In this document: piece by piece, positions 8,389-18,890 of the stretch
Position numbering within the stretch: the stretch's first letter is position 1
How the letters are laid out: each line of letters begins with the position of its first letter
NCBI GenBank assembly: GCA_963781065.1
Contig: CAWAET010000014.1
Location: 43,993 to 107,992, forward strand
Reading direction: 5' to 3'
Source of the DNA: CALZJC01 sp963781065
Lineage (GTDB): Bacteria; Acidobacteriota; Thermoanaerobaculia; Multivoradales; JAHEKO01
DNA length: 64,000 nucleotides
Notes under the pieces: model-generated
What the model saw: only the letters and a program-made list of their open reading frames with translations
Database searches by the model: none
What the model was told of the DNA's origin: nothing
Made by a program: the position numbers and the translations under genes

Positions 8389-8853
8389 ATGGCGGGAGAG
8401 AAAAAGGCAGTGCCGGGCACGCTCGCCTCCAACCGGCGGGCGCGGCGCGAGTACGAGATCTTCGAAAAGATCGAGGCCGGCGTCGTGCTGCTCGGAACCG
8501 AGGTCAAGGCGGCGCGGCAGGGGCGGGTCCAGCTCAAAGACTCCTACGTCGAGGTGCGCGACGGCGAGGCCTGGCTGATGGGCGCTCACATCGGCCCCTA
8601 CAGCCACGGCAACCTGGAGAACCACGAGGCCGAGCGGCCGCGCAAGCTGTTGCTCAACCGGCGCGAGATCGACCGGATCTTCGGCCGCACGACCATCAAG
8701 GGACAGACCTGCATCCCGCTGTCGGTCTACCTCAAGGGCAACCGGATCAAGATCGAGATCGCGCTGGCCAAGGGCCGTAAGCTGTACGACAAGCGCCAGG
8801 CCGAGAAGGACAAGATGCTCGACCGCGAGGCGCGTGAAGGGCGCGACCGATAG
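8389..8853 (+). CDS. smpB: SsrA-binding protein SmpB
   Basis: tmRNA-binding protein needed for trans-translation, which frees stalled ribosomes and tags their products. It has 154 residues, the normal length. Signature stretches are SNRRARREYEIFEKIEAGVVLLGTEVKAAR with the conserved Glu and Lys of the RNA-binding surface, SYVEVRDGEAWLMGAHIGPY, RPRKLLLNRREI, and the basic tail YDKRQAEKDKMLDREAREG that enters the decoding centre. The start follows a GGGGGTGAC ribosome site. No ssrA gene is visible in the neighbouring intergenic sequence. Confidence 0.96.
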   Translation: MAGEKKAVPGTLASNRRARREYEIFEKIEAGVVLLGTEVKAARQGRVQLKDSYVEVRDGEAWLMGAHIGPYSHGNLENHEAERPRKLLLNRREIDRIFGRTTIKGQTCIPLSVYLKGNRIKIEIALAKGRKLYDKRQAEKDKMLDREAREGRDR

Positions 8854-8875
8854 GTGGCGGTCGACCGCTCGAGAC

Positions 8876-8902
8876 CGGTCGAGACGGAGCTCGACCGCTA
8901 CG
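8876..8902 (+). repeat. Degenerate REP-like palindrome
   Basis: A copy of the 28-bp REP family described at 12428-13012, with two mismatches to the consensus core GGTCGACACGGAGGTCGACC. It overlaps the stop codon of the YbjN-like gene on the minus strand. The element lies between the 3' ends of smpB and that gene, a typical REP position. Confidence 0.6.
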
Positions 8903-9377
8903 ACGTCCCGGCCGTGCGCCGCTGCTTGCGGCCGCCGGTGTCGCGGATGCGGTCGAGGGCGGTCTGGCCGCCGTACTGGGCGACGATCTTGTCGTCGTAG
9001 TCGTCGCTGATCGTCGCCACCGCCGCGATGGTGCCCAGCAGGTCGTTGCGGTCGAGCGACTTGCCGAGCACCGACTGGGAGAAGAAGACGTCCTTGTCGA
9101 CCAGCGAGAAGGCGCCCACCGGCAGCTCGTGGTTGAGCTCCAGCAGGCCGAGCAGCAGGTCCTCCTCGAGCCGCACGCCCTGGGCGCAGTAGGCGGTCAC
9201 CTGGAGGATGGTCTGCTCGGGGCCGTAGGCCTCGACCGAGACCTCCAGCACGGTCGAGCCGTAGCCGACATAGAAGTGGCCGTTGTCCGGGTCCAGATAG
9301 GGCTCGTCGAAGAGCTCGCCGAGGTAGCGCTCGACTTTGTCGTGGGTTTGCTGGTGATGCTCGTTCTCGAACTCCAT
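8898..9377 (-). CDS. YbjN-domain protein
   Basis: A 159-residue cytoplasmic protein of the YbjN superfamily, which has a type III secretion chaperone-like fold. Typical features are the pattern YLDPDNGHFYVGYGSTVLEVSVEAYGPEQTILQVTAYCAQGV, a LLGLLELNHELPVGAFSLVDKDVFFSQSV segment, and a long C-terminal helix. The protein is acidic apart from a basic tail (GGRKQRRTAGTS). The stop codon lies inside a REP-like palindrome. YbjN proteins are linked to folding and stress in other bacteria, but no precise activity can be claimed here. Confidence 0.8.
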   Translation of the reverse strand: MEFENEHHQQTHDKVERYLGELFDEPYLDPDNGHFYVGYGSTVLEVSVEAYGPEQTILQVTAYCAQGVRLEEDLLLGLLELNHELPVGAFSLVDKDVFFSQSVLGKSLDRNDLLGTIAAVATISDDYDDKIVAQYGGQTALDRIRDTGGRKQRRTAGTS

Positions 9378-9451
9378 CGTGACGCCTCCTATGGGGCTAC
9401 TCTAGCAGGAGCGGTCGCGGTGGCGGGTCAGTGTCGCGGCGCGAAGAGCAT

Positions 9452-9479
9452 CGGTCGACACGGAAGTCGACCGCTACGG
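9452..9479 (+). repeat. REP palindrome upstream of uvrA
   Basis: A 28-bp element identical to the REP consensus of this window except for one base. A 7-bp stem (GGTCGAC/GTCGACC) encloses a 6-base loop, followed by GCTACGG. It lies in the 161-base gap between the divergent starts of the YbjN-like gene and uvrA. Read on the minus strand it begins with GTAG, the tetranucleotide that RAYT transposases usually recognise. Confidence 0.8.
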
Positions 9480-9538
9480 GGGCGGCTTCAGGGGTGGAGC
9501 CTGGCCGGGCCACTTTTTTGCTAGGGTCAACGGTTCGC

Positions 9539-12370
<2,832 letters not shown>

Positions 12371-12376
<6 letters not shown>

Positions 12377-12398
12377 AGGCCGGCCTCCACGTCGACCG
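12371..12398 (-). repeat. Diverged REP copy over the uvrA stop
   Basis: A 28-bp stretch matching the REP consensus (minus orientation) with five mismatches. The mismatches reduce the central stem. It includes the uvrA termination codon. It is the weakest copy in the cluster and is called because of its position 30 bp from a perfect copy. Confidence 0.45.
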
Positions 12399-12427
12399 CC
12401 CGCGGCGAAACGAATCCACCTCGCCCA

Positions 12428-12455
12428 CCGTAGCGGTCGACCTCCGTGTCGACCG
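12428..12455 (-). repeat. REP palindrome, left flank of RAYT
   Basis: A perfect 28-bp copy. Read 5'-3' on the plus strand it has GTAG, then a stem-loop of GGTCGAC and GTCGACC with a CTCCGT loop. A GTAG tetranucleotide 5' of an imperfect hairpin is the known hallmark of REP elements moved by RAYT enzymes. It lies 87 bp before the RAYT remnant. Confidence 0.85.
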
Positions 12456-12542
12456 TCCGATCGCAACGCCAGGCGGACTCCACCCCTCCGACCCAGTGAA
12501 TGACAAGAAGGAACGTACCCGTTTTCGTCACTCTTCAAGACG

Positions 12543-12884
12543 ATGAAACGGCGAGAGCATTACCGCACTTGGGGCGGCAGCCACGGCAAGAGGCTCCCCG
12601 CCAATTCCTATCCACCAAGCTCACCGGTTCACGTGGTGATCGGCACTCTGGGGAGAAAGCCCGTATTCAGGCCATCCCGACTGGCGAATCAGGTCTTCGC
12701 TGTCGCCGAGGGCTCTCAGGCGACCATTGCCGCTTGCCTGATGCCCGACCACGATCACTTCATTCGCAACGAAGGAGCGGTTATCGCCACTGCCCGCTAC
12801 ATCGTAGGGAATCCCGTTCGGGAAGGGCTTGTTCGCGATTGGCGTGACTACCCGTACTCCTGCCTGAGACTGGACAATCCGTAG
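12543..12884 (+). pseudogene. REP-associated tyrosine transposase (RAYT), internally deleted
   Basis: A 113-residue remnant of a Y1/HUH transposase. The family pattern is visible at both ends: an N-terminal RTWGGSHGKRLPANSY and VHVVIGTLGRKPVF, then AACLMPDH, and at the C-terminus DHFIRNEGAVIATARYIVGNPVREGLVRDWRDYPYS. In intact members MPDHVH (the HUH metal site) is followed by a helix with the catalytic Tyr before a segment like DHFIRNE. Here the two are fused as MPDHDHFIRNE, so the second HUH His region and the Tyr helix are gone. It should be inactive. REP palindromes flank it on both sides, and its stop codon lies inside one. Confidence 0.75.
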
Positions 12885-12906
12885 CGGTCGACCTCCGTGT
12901 CGACCG
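12879..12906 (-). repeat. REP palindrome, right flank of RAYT
   Basis: A perfect 28-bp copy in the same orientation as the one at 12428. It provides the TAG stop of the RAYT remnant. Together with the opposite-orientation copy at 12927, separated by 20 bp, it forms an inverted pair with REPIN architecture, which is the usual mobile unit of REP sequences. Confidence 0.85.
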
Positions 12907-12926
12907 GGATCCGATTCACCACCGGA

Positions 12927-12954
12927 CGGTCGACACGGAGGTCGACCGCTACGG
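12927..12954 (+). repeat. REP palindrome, inverted partner
   Basis: A perfect 28-bp copy, inverted relative to 12879-12906. The paired elements can fold as one long hairpin with a 20-base spacer as loop. Confidence 0.85.
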
Positions 12955-12984
12955 GGAGGGGGGGTGGGTTCGTCTTGGCGCCGA

Positions 12985-13012
12985 CGGTCGACACGGAGGT
13001 CGACCGGTACGG
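12985..13012 (+). repeat. REP palindrome before the GAF-AAA-Fis gene
   Basis: A 28-bp copy with one mismatch (GGTAC for GCTAC in the tail), in the same orientation as the copy at 12927. It lies 39 bp before the next start codon and close to a CATAAT hexamer at about 13023 that could be a -10 element, so the repeat may sit within the promoter of the downstream gene. Confidence 0.8.
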
Positions 13013-13051
13013 TGGGGATGCGGCATAATGTCGCGGTAGGTTCCGACGCCC

Positions 13052-14533
13052 ATGCCTGACACCCGTATCCCGCTCGCCGAGAAGCTGCGCATCCTGCAGC
13101 TCGAGACCCTCTACGACCTGGCCGTCAGCCTGCATGCCGACCGTCCCGAGCAGGAGCTGGTGGACGAGCTGCTGCAGCGGGTCTGCGCGGCGCTCGATCC
13201 GGCGGCGGCGGTGGCGGTGACCCGCGACGCCCTGGGAGCGGCGCGCGCCACCACCAGCGTCGGCTGGTCGGGCGACCCGCCGGCGGGCGAGGACCTGCTG
13301 GCCGGTCCGGTGTGGGGCGAGCTGGTGGCCAGCGGGCAGCCGCTGGTCTGGCGCGACGGCGAGCTCGCCGGCCGCGGCTACGGCGAGATGCTGGCCGTGC
13401 CGCTGGCCGGTCGCGAGGTCTATCTGGGCTATGTCGCGGTCTGCGACAAGGAGGTTCGGGGCGGCGAGGCCGGCGGCTTCACCGCCGACGACCGGCGGTT
13501 TCTCGGCTCGGTGGCGGCGCTGGCCGGGGTGGCGCTGGAAGGCGTGCGGCAGCTGGAGAGCCTCGAGACGCAGCGCGAGCGGCTGGAGGAGGAGAACCGG
13601 GCGCTGAAGGACAGCCTGGTGGACGGCTTCGACGGCCCGCGCATCGTCGCCCACACGCCGGCGATGCGCCGGGTGCTCGAGCGCGTCCAGCGGATCGCGC
13701 CGCGCAAGGTCAGCGTGGTCGTGCGGGGCGAGAGCGGCACCGGCAAGGAGCTGATCGCGCGGCTGCTGCACGTGCTCTCCGGCCGGCCCGGCGCGCTGGT
13801 GGCGGTCAACTGCGGCGCCCTGCCCGAGAGCCTGCTCGAGAGCGAGCTGTTTGGCATCGAAGAGGGCGTCGCCACCGGCGTCGGCGCCCGCCGCGGCACC
13901 TTCCAGCTGGCCGACGGCGGCACCCTGTTCCTGGACGAGATCGGCGACATGCCGCACGCGCTCCAGGTGCGGCTGCTGCGCGCCCTGCAGGAGGGCGAGA
14001 TCGTGCGCGTGGGCGGCGCTCGGCCGATCCCGGTGGACGTGCGGCTGGTGGCCGCGACCCACCAGGAGCTGGAACGGCTGGTGGCCGAGAAGAGCTTTCG
14101 CGAGGATCTCTACTACCGGCTCAAGGGAGTCGAGCTGACGCTGCCGCCGCTGCGCGAGCGCCGTCAGGACATTCCCCACCTGCTGCGCCAGTTCAGCTTG
14201 GAGTTCTGCCGCCGCGAGGGGCTGCAGCAGCCGGGGTTCGACAGTGAGGCGCTGGCGCTGATGATGGCCCATGACTGGCCGGGCAACGTGCGCGAGTTGC
14301 AGAACCTGGTCGAGGCGGCGATCTCGCTGGCCGAGGGCCGGGTCGACGCGGCCCTGGTCGGCTCGCTGATGGGCGGCGCGACGCCGGCGCCCGGCGGGCC
14401 CGAGCCGCTCGAGCTGGCGGCGGTGGAGCGGCGGCACATCCAGCGGGTGCTGCGGATGGCGGACGGCAACAAAAGCCGGGCGGCCGGCCTGCTGGGCATC
14501 GACCGGCGCACGTTGCAGCGGCGGGGCTTCTAG
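13052..14533 (+). CDS. GAF-AAA-Fis transcription activator with altered GAFTGA loop
   Basis: A 493-residue regulator of the NtrC/sigma-54 activator type. An N-terminal GAF-like sensor (about residues 10-175) and coiled linker lead to an AAA+ domain with Walker A GESGTGKE, Walker B LFLDEIGDMP and sensor and arginine-finger motifs (REDLYYRLKGVELTLPPLRER). A Fis-type helix-turn-helix (NKSRAAGLLGIDRRTLQRR) closes it. The loop that contacts sigma-54, normally GAFTGA, reads GVATGV in ELFGIEEGVATGV. The key Phe is missing, so normal sigma-54 coupling is doubtful although the ATPase looks intact. It lies upstream of the partner-switch module. Confidence 0.88.
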   Translation: MPDTRIPLAEKLRILQLETLYDLAVSLHADRPEQELVDELLQRVCAALDPAAAVAVTRDALGAARATTSVGWSGDPPAGEDLLAGPVWGELVASGQPLVWRDGELAGRGYGEMLAVPLAGREVYLGYVAVCDKEVRGGEAGGFTADDRRFLGSVAALAGVALEGVRQLESLETQRERLEEENRALKDSLVDGFDGPRIVAHTPAMRRVLERVQRIAPRKVSVVVRGESGTGKELIARLLHVLSGRPGALVAVNCGALPESLLESELFGIEEGVATGVGARRGTFQLADGGTLFLDEIGDMPHALQVRLLRALQEGEIVRVGGARPIPVDVRLVAATHQELERLVAEKSFREDLYYRLKGVELTLPPLRERRQDIPHLLRQFSLEFCRREGLQQPGFDSEALALMMAHDWPGNVRELQNLVEAAISLAEGRVDAALVGSLMGGATPAPGGPEPLELAAVERRHIQRVLRMADGNKSRAAGLLGIDRRTLQRRGF

Positions 14534-14813
14534 CGATATCGGAGCGGTCCCGAGTTGGCACTGCGGCTAAGTGTCGCAATCGCGGCAAACTGTCGCTTTT
14601 GCCTATGAATGAAGCTTTCAAAGGGCTTTTTCGAGCGATTCAGGAGGCTGGTGGAGGATGTATGCGGCGTTATGCCGCAGTCGACGTTCGAGCCATCCGG
14701 GCTGGCGGCTTGGGCGCAAACCGTTCTCCCCATGGAGGTTACGGTCGCCGATGCGGGCCCGTTCGAGCCTGGCAGCGCTCTTGCTCTTGACTTGGGCGTT
14801 CCCGGAGGTACGG

Positions 14814-14969
14814 ATGCTCGAAGCGATTCGAAAAGCGGTAGTGCTGCCCCACCTCTCGCCCCAGGTGTTGATCGCGACGGTCACCTTCGCGGCCTTTGGT
14901 TGGCTGCTCGTCAACGACCTGATCCGGCCTCTGGCGGTGCTCTTGCTGCAGCTGTACCTGGCGTTCTGA
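14814..14969 (+). CDS. Small membrane peptide, 51 residues
   Basis: A short reading frame starting MLEAIRKAVV, preceded by a good GGAGG ribosome site six bases before the ATG. Two hydrophobic helices are visible, QVLIATVTFAAFGWLLV and PLAVLLLQLYLAF. An in-frame ATG at 14751 would add 21 residues resembling a further hydrophobic segment (LAALLLLTWAF). I do not recognise a family. It lies alone in the roughly 600-base gap between the activator gene and the RsbW-like gene. Confidence 0.45.
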   Translation: MLEAIRKAVVLPHLSPQVLIATVTFAAFGWLLVNDLIRPLAVLLLQLYLAF

Positions 14970-15141
14970 GCTGCCGGGCGGAGATAGGAACCGGACGAGG
15001 CCGGCCAGCCGCTGGTCGTCGCCGGTCGATGAGACACGAGCCTTTGCATGATCGCGCGCAACTGCCCCGGCGAACCGCGCCCGGGCGCTTCCCTCCGGCC
15101 GTGCTCGACGGCCGGCTGCTGCTAAGCTCCGGGACCTGGCG

Positions 15142-15594
15142 ATGATGGACCTGGCGGTTCTCAGGCAGGTGACGCTGACCCTGCCCATGCTCCCCGACAT
15201 GGAGATCGCGGCCAGCAAGACCGCCACGGCGATGGCTGAGTTCATCGACATGAGCCCCGATAGAATCGACGAGGTCCGCATGGCCGTGGTCGAGGCCTGC
15301 ATCAACGCCATCGAGCACAGCGGCGCGCCGGACCGCAAGGTCCACATCACGTTCTCGATCCTGGGGGATCCGCTGCCCGAGAAGTTGTTGATCGAGATCT
15401 CCGACCTGGGTGTCGGCTTCACGCCGGACGAGGTGGAAGTGCCGAAGATCGAGGAGAAGCTGAAAGCGAACCGCAAACGCGGCTGGGGCCTGAAGATCAT
15501 CGAGGGCCTCATGGACGAGGTAGAAGTCGAAACGGGCAGCCAGGGGACCACCGTGAGGATGATCAAGTCCCGGCAGCCGGAGAGAGCGTCATGA
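15142..15594 (+). CDS. RsbW/SpoIIAB-like anti-sigma ATPase
   Basis: A 150-residue GHKL-fold ATPase or serine kinase of the anti-sigma-factor type. The N-box is EACINAIEHS (residues 51-60), the G1 box is SDLGVGF and the G2-like segment is RKRGWGLKIIEGLMDEVEVE. In partner-switching systems such proteins sequester a sigma factor or other target and phosphorylate a STAS antagonist. The next gene encodes a STAS protein overlapping it by four bases, and an SpoIIE-type phosphatase follows, so all three catalytic roles are present. No sigma factor gene is adjacent. Two ATG codons in tandem at the start make the exact first residue uncertain by one. Confidence 0.88.
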   Translation: MMDLAVLRQVTLTLPMLPDMEIAASKTATAMAEFIDMSPDRIDEVRMAVVEACINAIEHSGAPDRKVHITFSILGDPLPEKLLIEISDLGVGFTPDEVEVPKIEEKLKANRKRGWGLKIIEGLMDEVEVETGSQGTTVRMIKSRQPERAS

Positions 15595-15947
15595 TGACGG
15601 AAGCTTTGAAGGTCCGATTGGATCTGCGCGACGAGCTGGCGGTGATCTACACCGAGGGCTACATCAACAACCAGGGCGGCGAGGAGATCGCGCGAGTCGC
15701 CGACGAGGCCATGCAGCAGGGACGCAAGCGTGTGCTGCTGAACCTGGCGGGGACCAAGATCGTCAACTCGATCGGCATCTCGATCCTGATCGAGATCATC
15801 GAGAAGATGCTCGAGATCGAGGGCAAGCTGGCCTTCTGCAACCTGACTCCCACCATCGAGAAGACCTTCAACATCATGGGACTGACCCAGTACGCCGACA
15901 TCCACGCCGACGAGACGTCCGCCGTGCGCCACATCGTCGGCAGCTGA
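15591..15947 (+). CDS. STAS-domain anti-sigma factor antagonist
   Basis: A 118-residue single STAS domain of the SpoIIAA/RsbV type. The conserved phosphorylation loop reads NLAGTKIVNSIGISILIEI, with Ser60 as the likely target. The expected C-terminal segment KLAFCNLTPTIEKTFNIMGL is present. Unphosphorylated protein would bind the RsbW-like ATPase encoded just upstream; phosphorylation would release it and the downstream phosphatase would reset it. Overlap with the upstream gene implies coupled translation. Confidence 0.9.
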   Translation: MMTEALKVRLDLRDELAVIYTEGYINNQGGEEIARVADEAMQQGRKRVLLNLAGTKIVNSIGISILIEIIEKMLEIEGKLAFCNLTPTIEKTFNIMGLTQYADIHADETSAVRHIVGS

Positions 15948-15952
15948 TCGCG

Positions 15953-17527
15953 ATGCCAGGACCGGCGGCGACGATGGACGAGACGGCGAGTTGGCAGAGC
16001 CTGCTCGGCCTCGACGCCTGCCTGCCCGGCGAGGAGGCGATCGTCTCCGCTCTGCTCGAACGGCTGCGCCGCGGAGCCGGCTGGAGCCGGGCCGGCCTGT
16101 ACCTCGACGGCACGGACGGGCGGAGCCGGCGGCTGGCGACCGGCGGCGGCGAGCTGCCGATCTTGGCCGCCGATGCCGGCGACGACCTGTCGAGCCTCGC
16201 GCTGCCAGGCGCGCGGCTGCTCTACGCTCCGGGCGCCGACTGCCGGCCGCCGGAGCCGGACGCGCTGCTTGCCCTGGTCGCCGCCACCGACGCCTGGCGC
16301 CTGCGCCAGGAGCTCGACCGTGAGCGCTTCGCGGTCAGCTATCAAGGTGTCGGCGTCGAGGGCCTCTACGACGTTGGCCTGGCGATCGCGTCGACGCTGG
16401 ATTTCGACCAGCTCTGCGACGAGATCCTGCTGCGGGCGGTGTCCCTGCTCGACGCTCGCGGCGGCTCCCTCTACCTGCTCGAAGGCGAGCGCTATCGCCT
16501 GATCCAGACCCTGGGCGGTGCCGGCCAGGCGACCGTGGCGCGCGACGACCCGGCGGTCGCGGCGCTGCTCGCCGGCCACCAGGAGGCCGGCGAGGGCCTG
16601 CTGCCGGGCGCTCGCCACGTGCTGGCGGTGCCGATCCAGATCGACGCCGAGCTGCGCGGGCTGCTGATGGTCGCCGACAAGGAGAGCCGCCGCGGCGTCG
16701 GACCCTTCCCGGCGACCGAGAGCCGTACGCTGGCCCTGTTTGCCAACCAGGCGGCCGTCGCGCTCGAGGTCGCGCGGCTGCATCGCGATGCGCTGGAGAA
16801 GGAGCGGCTCGAGCGGGAGATCCAGATTGCCGCCGACATCCAGCGCCGGCTGCTGCCCACCAGATACCCGGAGGTCGAGGGGTTCGAGCTCGTCGGCTGG
16901 AGCCGTCCGGCGCGCCACGTCGGCGGCGACTACTACAACCTGCTGGCCCGTCCCGGCGGCCGGTTGGCGGCGGTGGTGGCCGACGTCAGCGGCAAGGGCA
17001 TGCCGGCGGCGCTCATGGTCTCCACCGCCCACTCGGCGCTCAACCTGCTGCTCGACCGCTCCGAGGTCGACGCGGACCTGGTCGAGCGGCTGAACCGGCA
17101 CATCCTGGACACCAGCGCGCCGAACAAGTTCATCACCCTGCTGCTGGCCGAGCTCGATCCGCCCACCGGCAGCGTGCGCTACGTCAACGCCGGCCACAAC
17201 CCCGGGCTGCTGGTGCGGGCCGGCGGCGAGGTGGAGGAGCTGGCGCCGGGCGGCCTGCCCCTGGGCATGTTCCCGGGCAGCTACCGCGACGCGCGGGTCG
17301 AGCTGGGACGCGGAGACCTGCTCTGCCTGTTCAGCGACGGCATCACCGAGGCGGAGGAGCCCGGCGGCGAGGAGTTCGGTCCGGCGCGGCTGACCGATCT
17401 ACTGCGCCAGCGCGCCAAGGAGCCGCTGGACGAGCTGGTCGCCGGCATCGACGCCGCCGGGCTCGGCTTTGCCGCCGGCGCCGACCAGGCCGACGACCAG
17501 ACCCTGGTCCTGCTGCGGCGGCAGTAG
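15953..17527 (+). CDS. GAF-SpoIIE/RsbU-type serine phosphatase
   Basis: A 524-residue PP2C-like phosphatase. An N-terminal low-homology region (1-120) leads to a GAF domain (about 135-285; VGLAIASTLDFDQLCDEILLRAVSLLDARGGSLYLL), then a linker LEREIQIAADIQRRLLPTRYP and the catalytic SpoIIE domain. Metal-binding aspartates appear in GGDYYN, VADVSGKGMPAALMVS, LFSDGITEAEE and ADDQTLVLL. It is expected to dephosphorylate the STAS protein encoded five bases upstream in response to a GAF ligand. The output could be a sigma factor or another partner encoded elsewhere. Confidence 0.92.
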   Translation: MPGPAATMDETASWQSLLGLDACLPGEEAIVSALLERLRRGAGWSRAGLYLDGTDGRSRRLATGGGELPILAADAGDDLSSLALPGARLLYAPGADCRPPEPDALLALVAATDAWRLRQELDRERFAVSYQGVGVEGLYDVGLAIASTLDFDQLCDEILLRAVSLLDARGGSLYLLEGERYRLIQTLGGAGQATVARDDPAVAALLAGHQEAGEGLLPGARHVLAVPIQIDAELRGLLMVADKESRRGVGPFPATESRTLALFANQAAVALEVARLHRDALEKERLEREIQIAADIQRRLLPTRYPEVEGFELVGWSRPARHVGGDYYNLLARPGGRLAAVVADVSGKGMPAALMVSTAHSALNLLLDRSEVDADLVERLNRHILDTSAPNKFITLLLAELDPPTGSVRYVNAGHNPGLLVRAGGEVEELAPGGLPLGMFPGSYRDARVELGRGDLLCLFSDGITEAEEPGGEEFGPARLTDLLRQRAKEPLDELVAGIDAAGLGFAAGADQADDQTLVLLRRQ

Positions 17528-17560
17528 CCCGGCCCGCGGTCTTGGGCCGGCGCGAGGACC

Positions 17561-18886
17561 TCAGCCCAGGCCGATGGCCATGGCCGGCGCCGAGATGCCG
17601 CCCAGGTAGCCGGTGACGTCCAGCGACCGGCTGGGAGTCGCGCCGATTCCCCGGACGCTGGCCAAAGTCCGCACCAGGCTGGCCTGCCAGATCCGATCGG
17701 GGAGCGGCTCGGCCAGGCGGCCGTCGCGAATTCGCCGCAGACCGCCGAGAACCGCCCGGATCTGCAGCCGGCGGGGCTCGAAGCACTCGAGCGATCCCAG
17801 CTGCCCAACCCAGATGCCGCCGTCGGCCAGCCCCAGCAGGGCGTCGTCGGGATGCTCGCCGGACAGCAGGAAGAGGTTCTCGGCGCGGGCGTCGGCGCCG
17901 CCGATGGCATGCGCCGTAGGCTGCAGCCCGAGGACGGCGGCCTGCCGCTGGTCGAGCGCCGGCGTCCGCGGGATGCCCTCCCCGATCAGCTCGACCCGCC
18001 GCTTGGGGGCGCCCTCGAGATCGAACGGGAACGGCAGGCCGAGCGGGTCGGTGGCGTCGTCGACCAGGCCGATGGCGCGGTCGAAGACCTGGACTCCGAG
18101 ATGCTCGCGCAGCAGCGAGCCGCCCTCGTAGTAGGCGGCGGCGGAGAGCGCCTCGCGGTTGAGCAGGTCGACCAGGCCGGCGGTGGCCTCGGGCGACAGG
18201 ACCGCGGCATCGACCTCGGCCGGCGGCTTGCCCATCTCCGTCCCGCCGCGGCGCGCGCGGGCGCGCTCGAAGACCGCCGCCACCGGCAGCGTCTCGAGGG
18301 TGCGGGCCGCGTCCACCGCCAGGCCGCGGCCCGGTCCGCCGCCGGCGCGGACGGCGAGCTCGATGGCGCTGACCGAGACGCCGCGGCGCAGGCCGCGGCT
18401 GCTGTAGACCGCCACCCGCGCGTCGGCCCAGCGCAACCGGACGCTCTCCGAGCCGCGCGGCCGCCCGCCGGCCAGGCCGGCGACGGCAGCCTCGTCGAGC
18501 GCCGCGATCTTCTCGTCGCGCAGGCCGGCCAACCGAGGCAGCGCGCCGTCGTCGGGCGGCAGGTGGGGCAGCCCGGGCAGCGGCTCGCGGCTGCGCGATT
18601 GGGCGACCGCCGCCCGCACCGCGTTATCGAGGTCGCCGGCCGTCGCGGCGCCGGTGCGGTGGCTGCCGACCCGGCCGCGGTCGATCACCCGCACCAGGAC
18701 CGTGAGCTCGCGGCGGCGCTCGATCTCCGGCCCGCCGCGGCCGATCCGGGCGCGCCCCCGCCAGGCCTCGAGCCAGACGAGCTCGGTCTCGTCGGCGGCC
18801 GAGCGCCCCAGGGCGCCCTCGAACAGGGCGGTGATCCGCTTTCTCGGGGTCAGGCGGCGCGGGGCGTCGGATCGTGGCATCGGCAC
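17561..18886 (-). CDS. TldD/PmbA-family peptidase-like protein
   Basis: A 441-residue member of the TldD/TldE (PmbA) superfamily. The family pattern is visible in the middle (VYSSRGLRRGVSVSAIELAVRAG), in the EVDAAVLSPEATAGLVDLLNREAL segment, in LGVQVFDRAIGLVDDATDPLGLPFPFDLEGAPKRRVELIGEG, and in the C-terminal DVTGYLGGISAPAMAIGLG. I do not see the HExxxH metal motif of TldD, so it resembles the TldE/PmbA partner. A TldD-like partner gene is not in this window. It starts five bases from the stop of mtaB, so the two are probably co-transcribed. Confidence 0.82.
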   Translation of the reverse strand: MPMPRSDAPRRLTPRKRITALFEGALGRSAADETELVWLEAWRGRARIGRGGPEIERRRELTVLVRVIDRGRVGSHRTGAATAGDLDNAVRAAVAQSRSREPLPGLPHLPPDDGALPRLAGLRDEKIAALDEAAVAGLAGGRPRGSESVRLRWADARVAVYSSRGLRRGVSVSAIELAVRAGGGPGRGLAVDAARTLETLPVAAVFERARARRGGTEMGKPPAEVDAAVLSPEATAGLVDLLNREALSAAAYYEGGSLLREHLGVQVFDRAIGLVDDATDPLGLPFPFDLEGAPKRRVELIGEGIPRTPALDQRQAAVLGLQPTAHAIGGADARAENLFLLSGEHPDDALLGLADGGIWVGQLGSLECFEPRRLQIRAVLGGLRRIRDGRLAEPLPDRIWQASLVRTLASVRGIGATPSRSLDVTGYLGGISAPAMAIGLG

Positions 18887-18890
18887 CCTC

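Noticed and set aside
8854..9538. tmRNA gene next to smpB
   Set aside because: No tRNA-Ala-like ends or tag reading frame were seen; the gaps hold only REP-like palindromes.
12500..12847. Alternative 115-residue frame across the RAYT remnant
   Set aside because: It shows no homology and arginine-rich shadow composition, whereas the frame at 12543 keeps RAYT motifs.
14550..14600. Sigma-54 promoter (TGGCAC at 14556)
   Set aside because: The required GC element with TTGC about five bases downstream is missing, so the -24/-12 pattern is incomplete.
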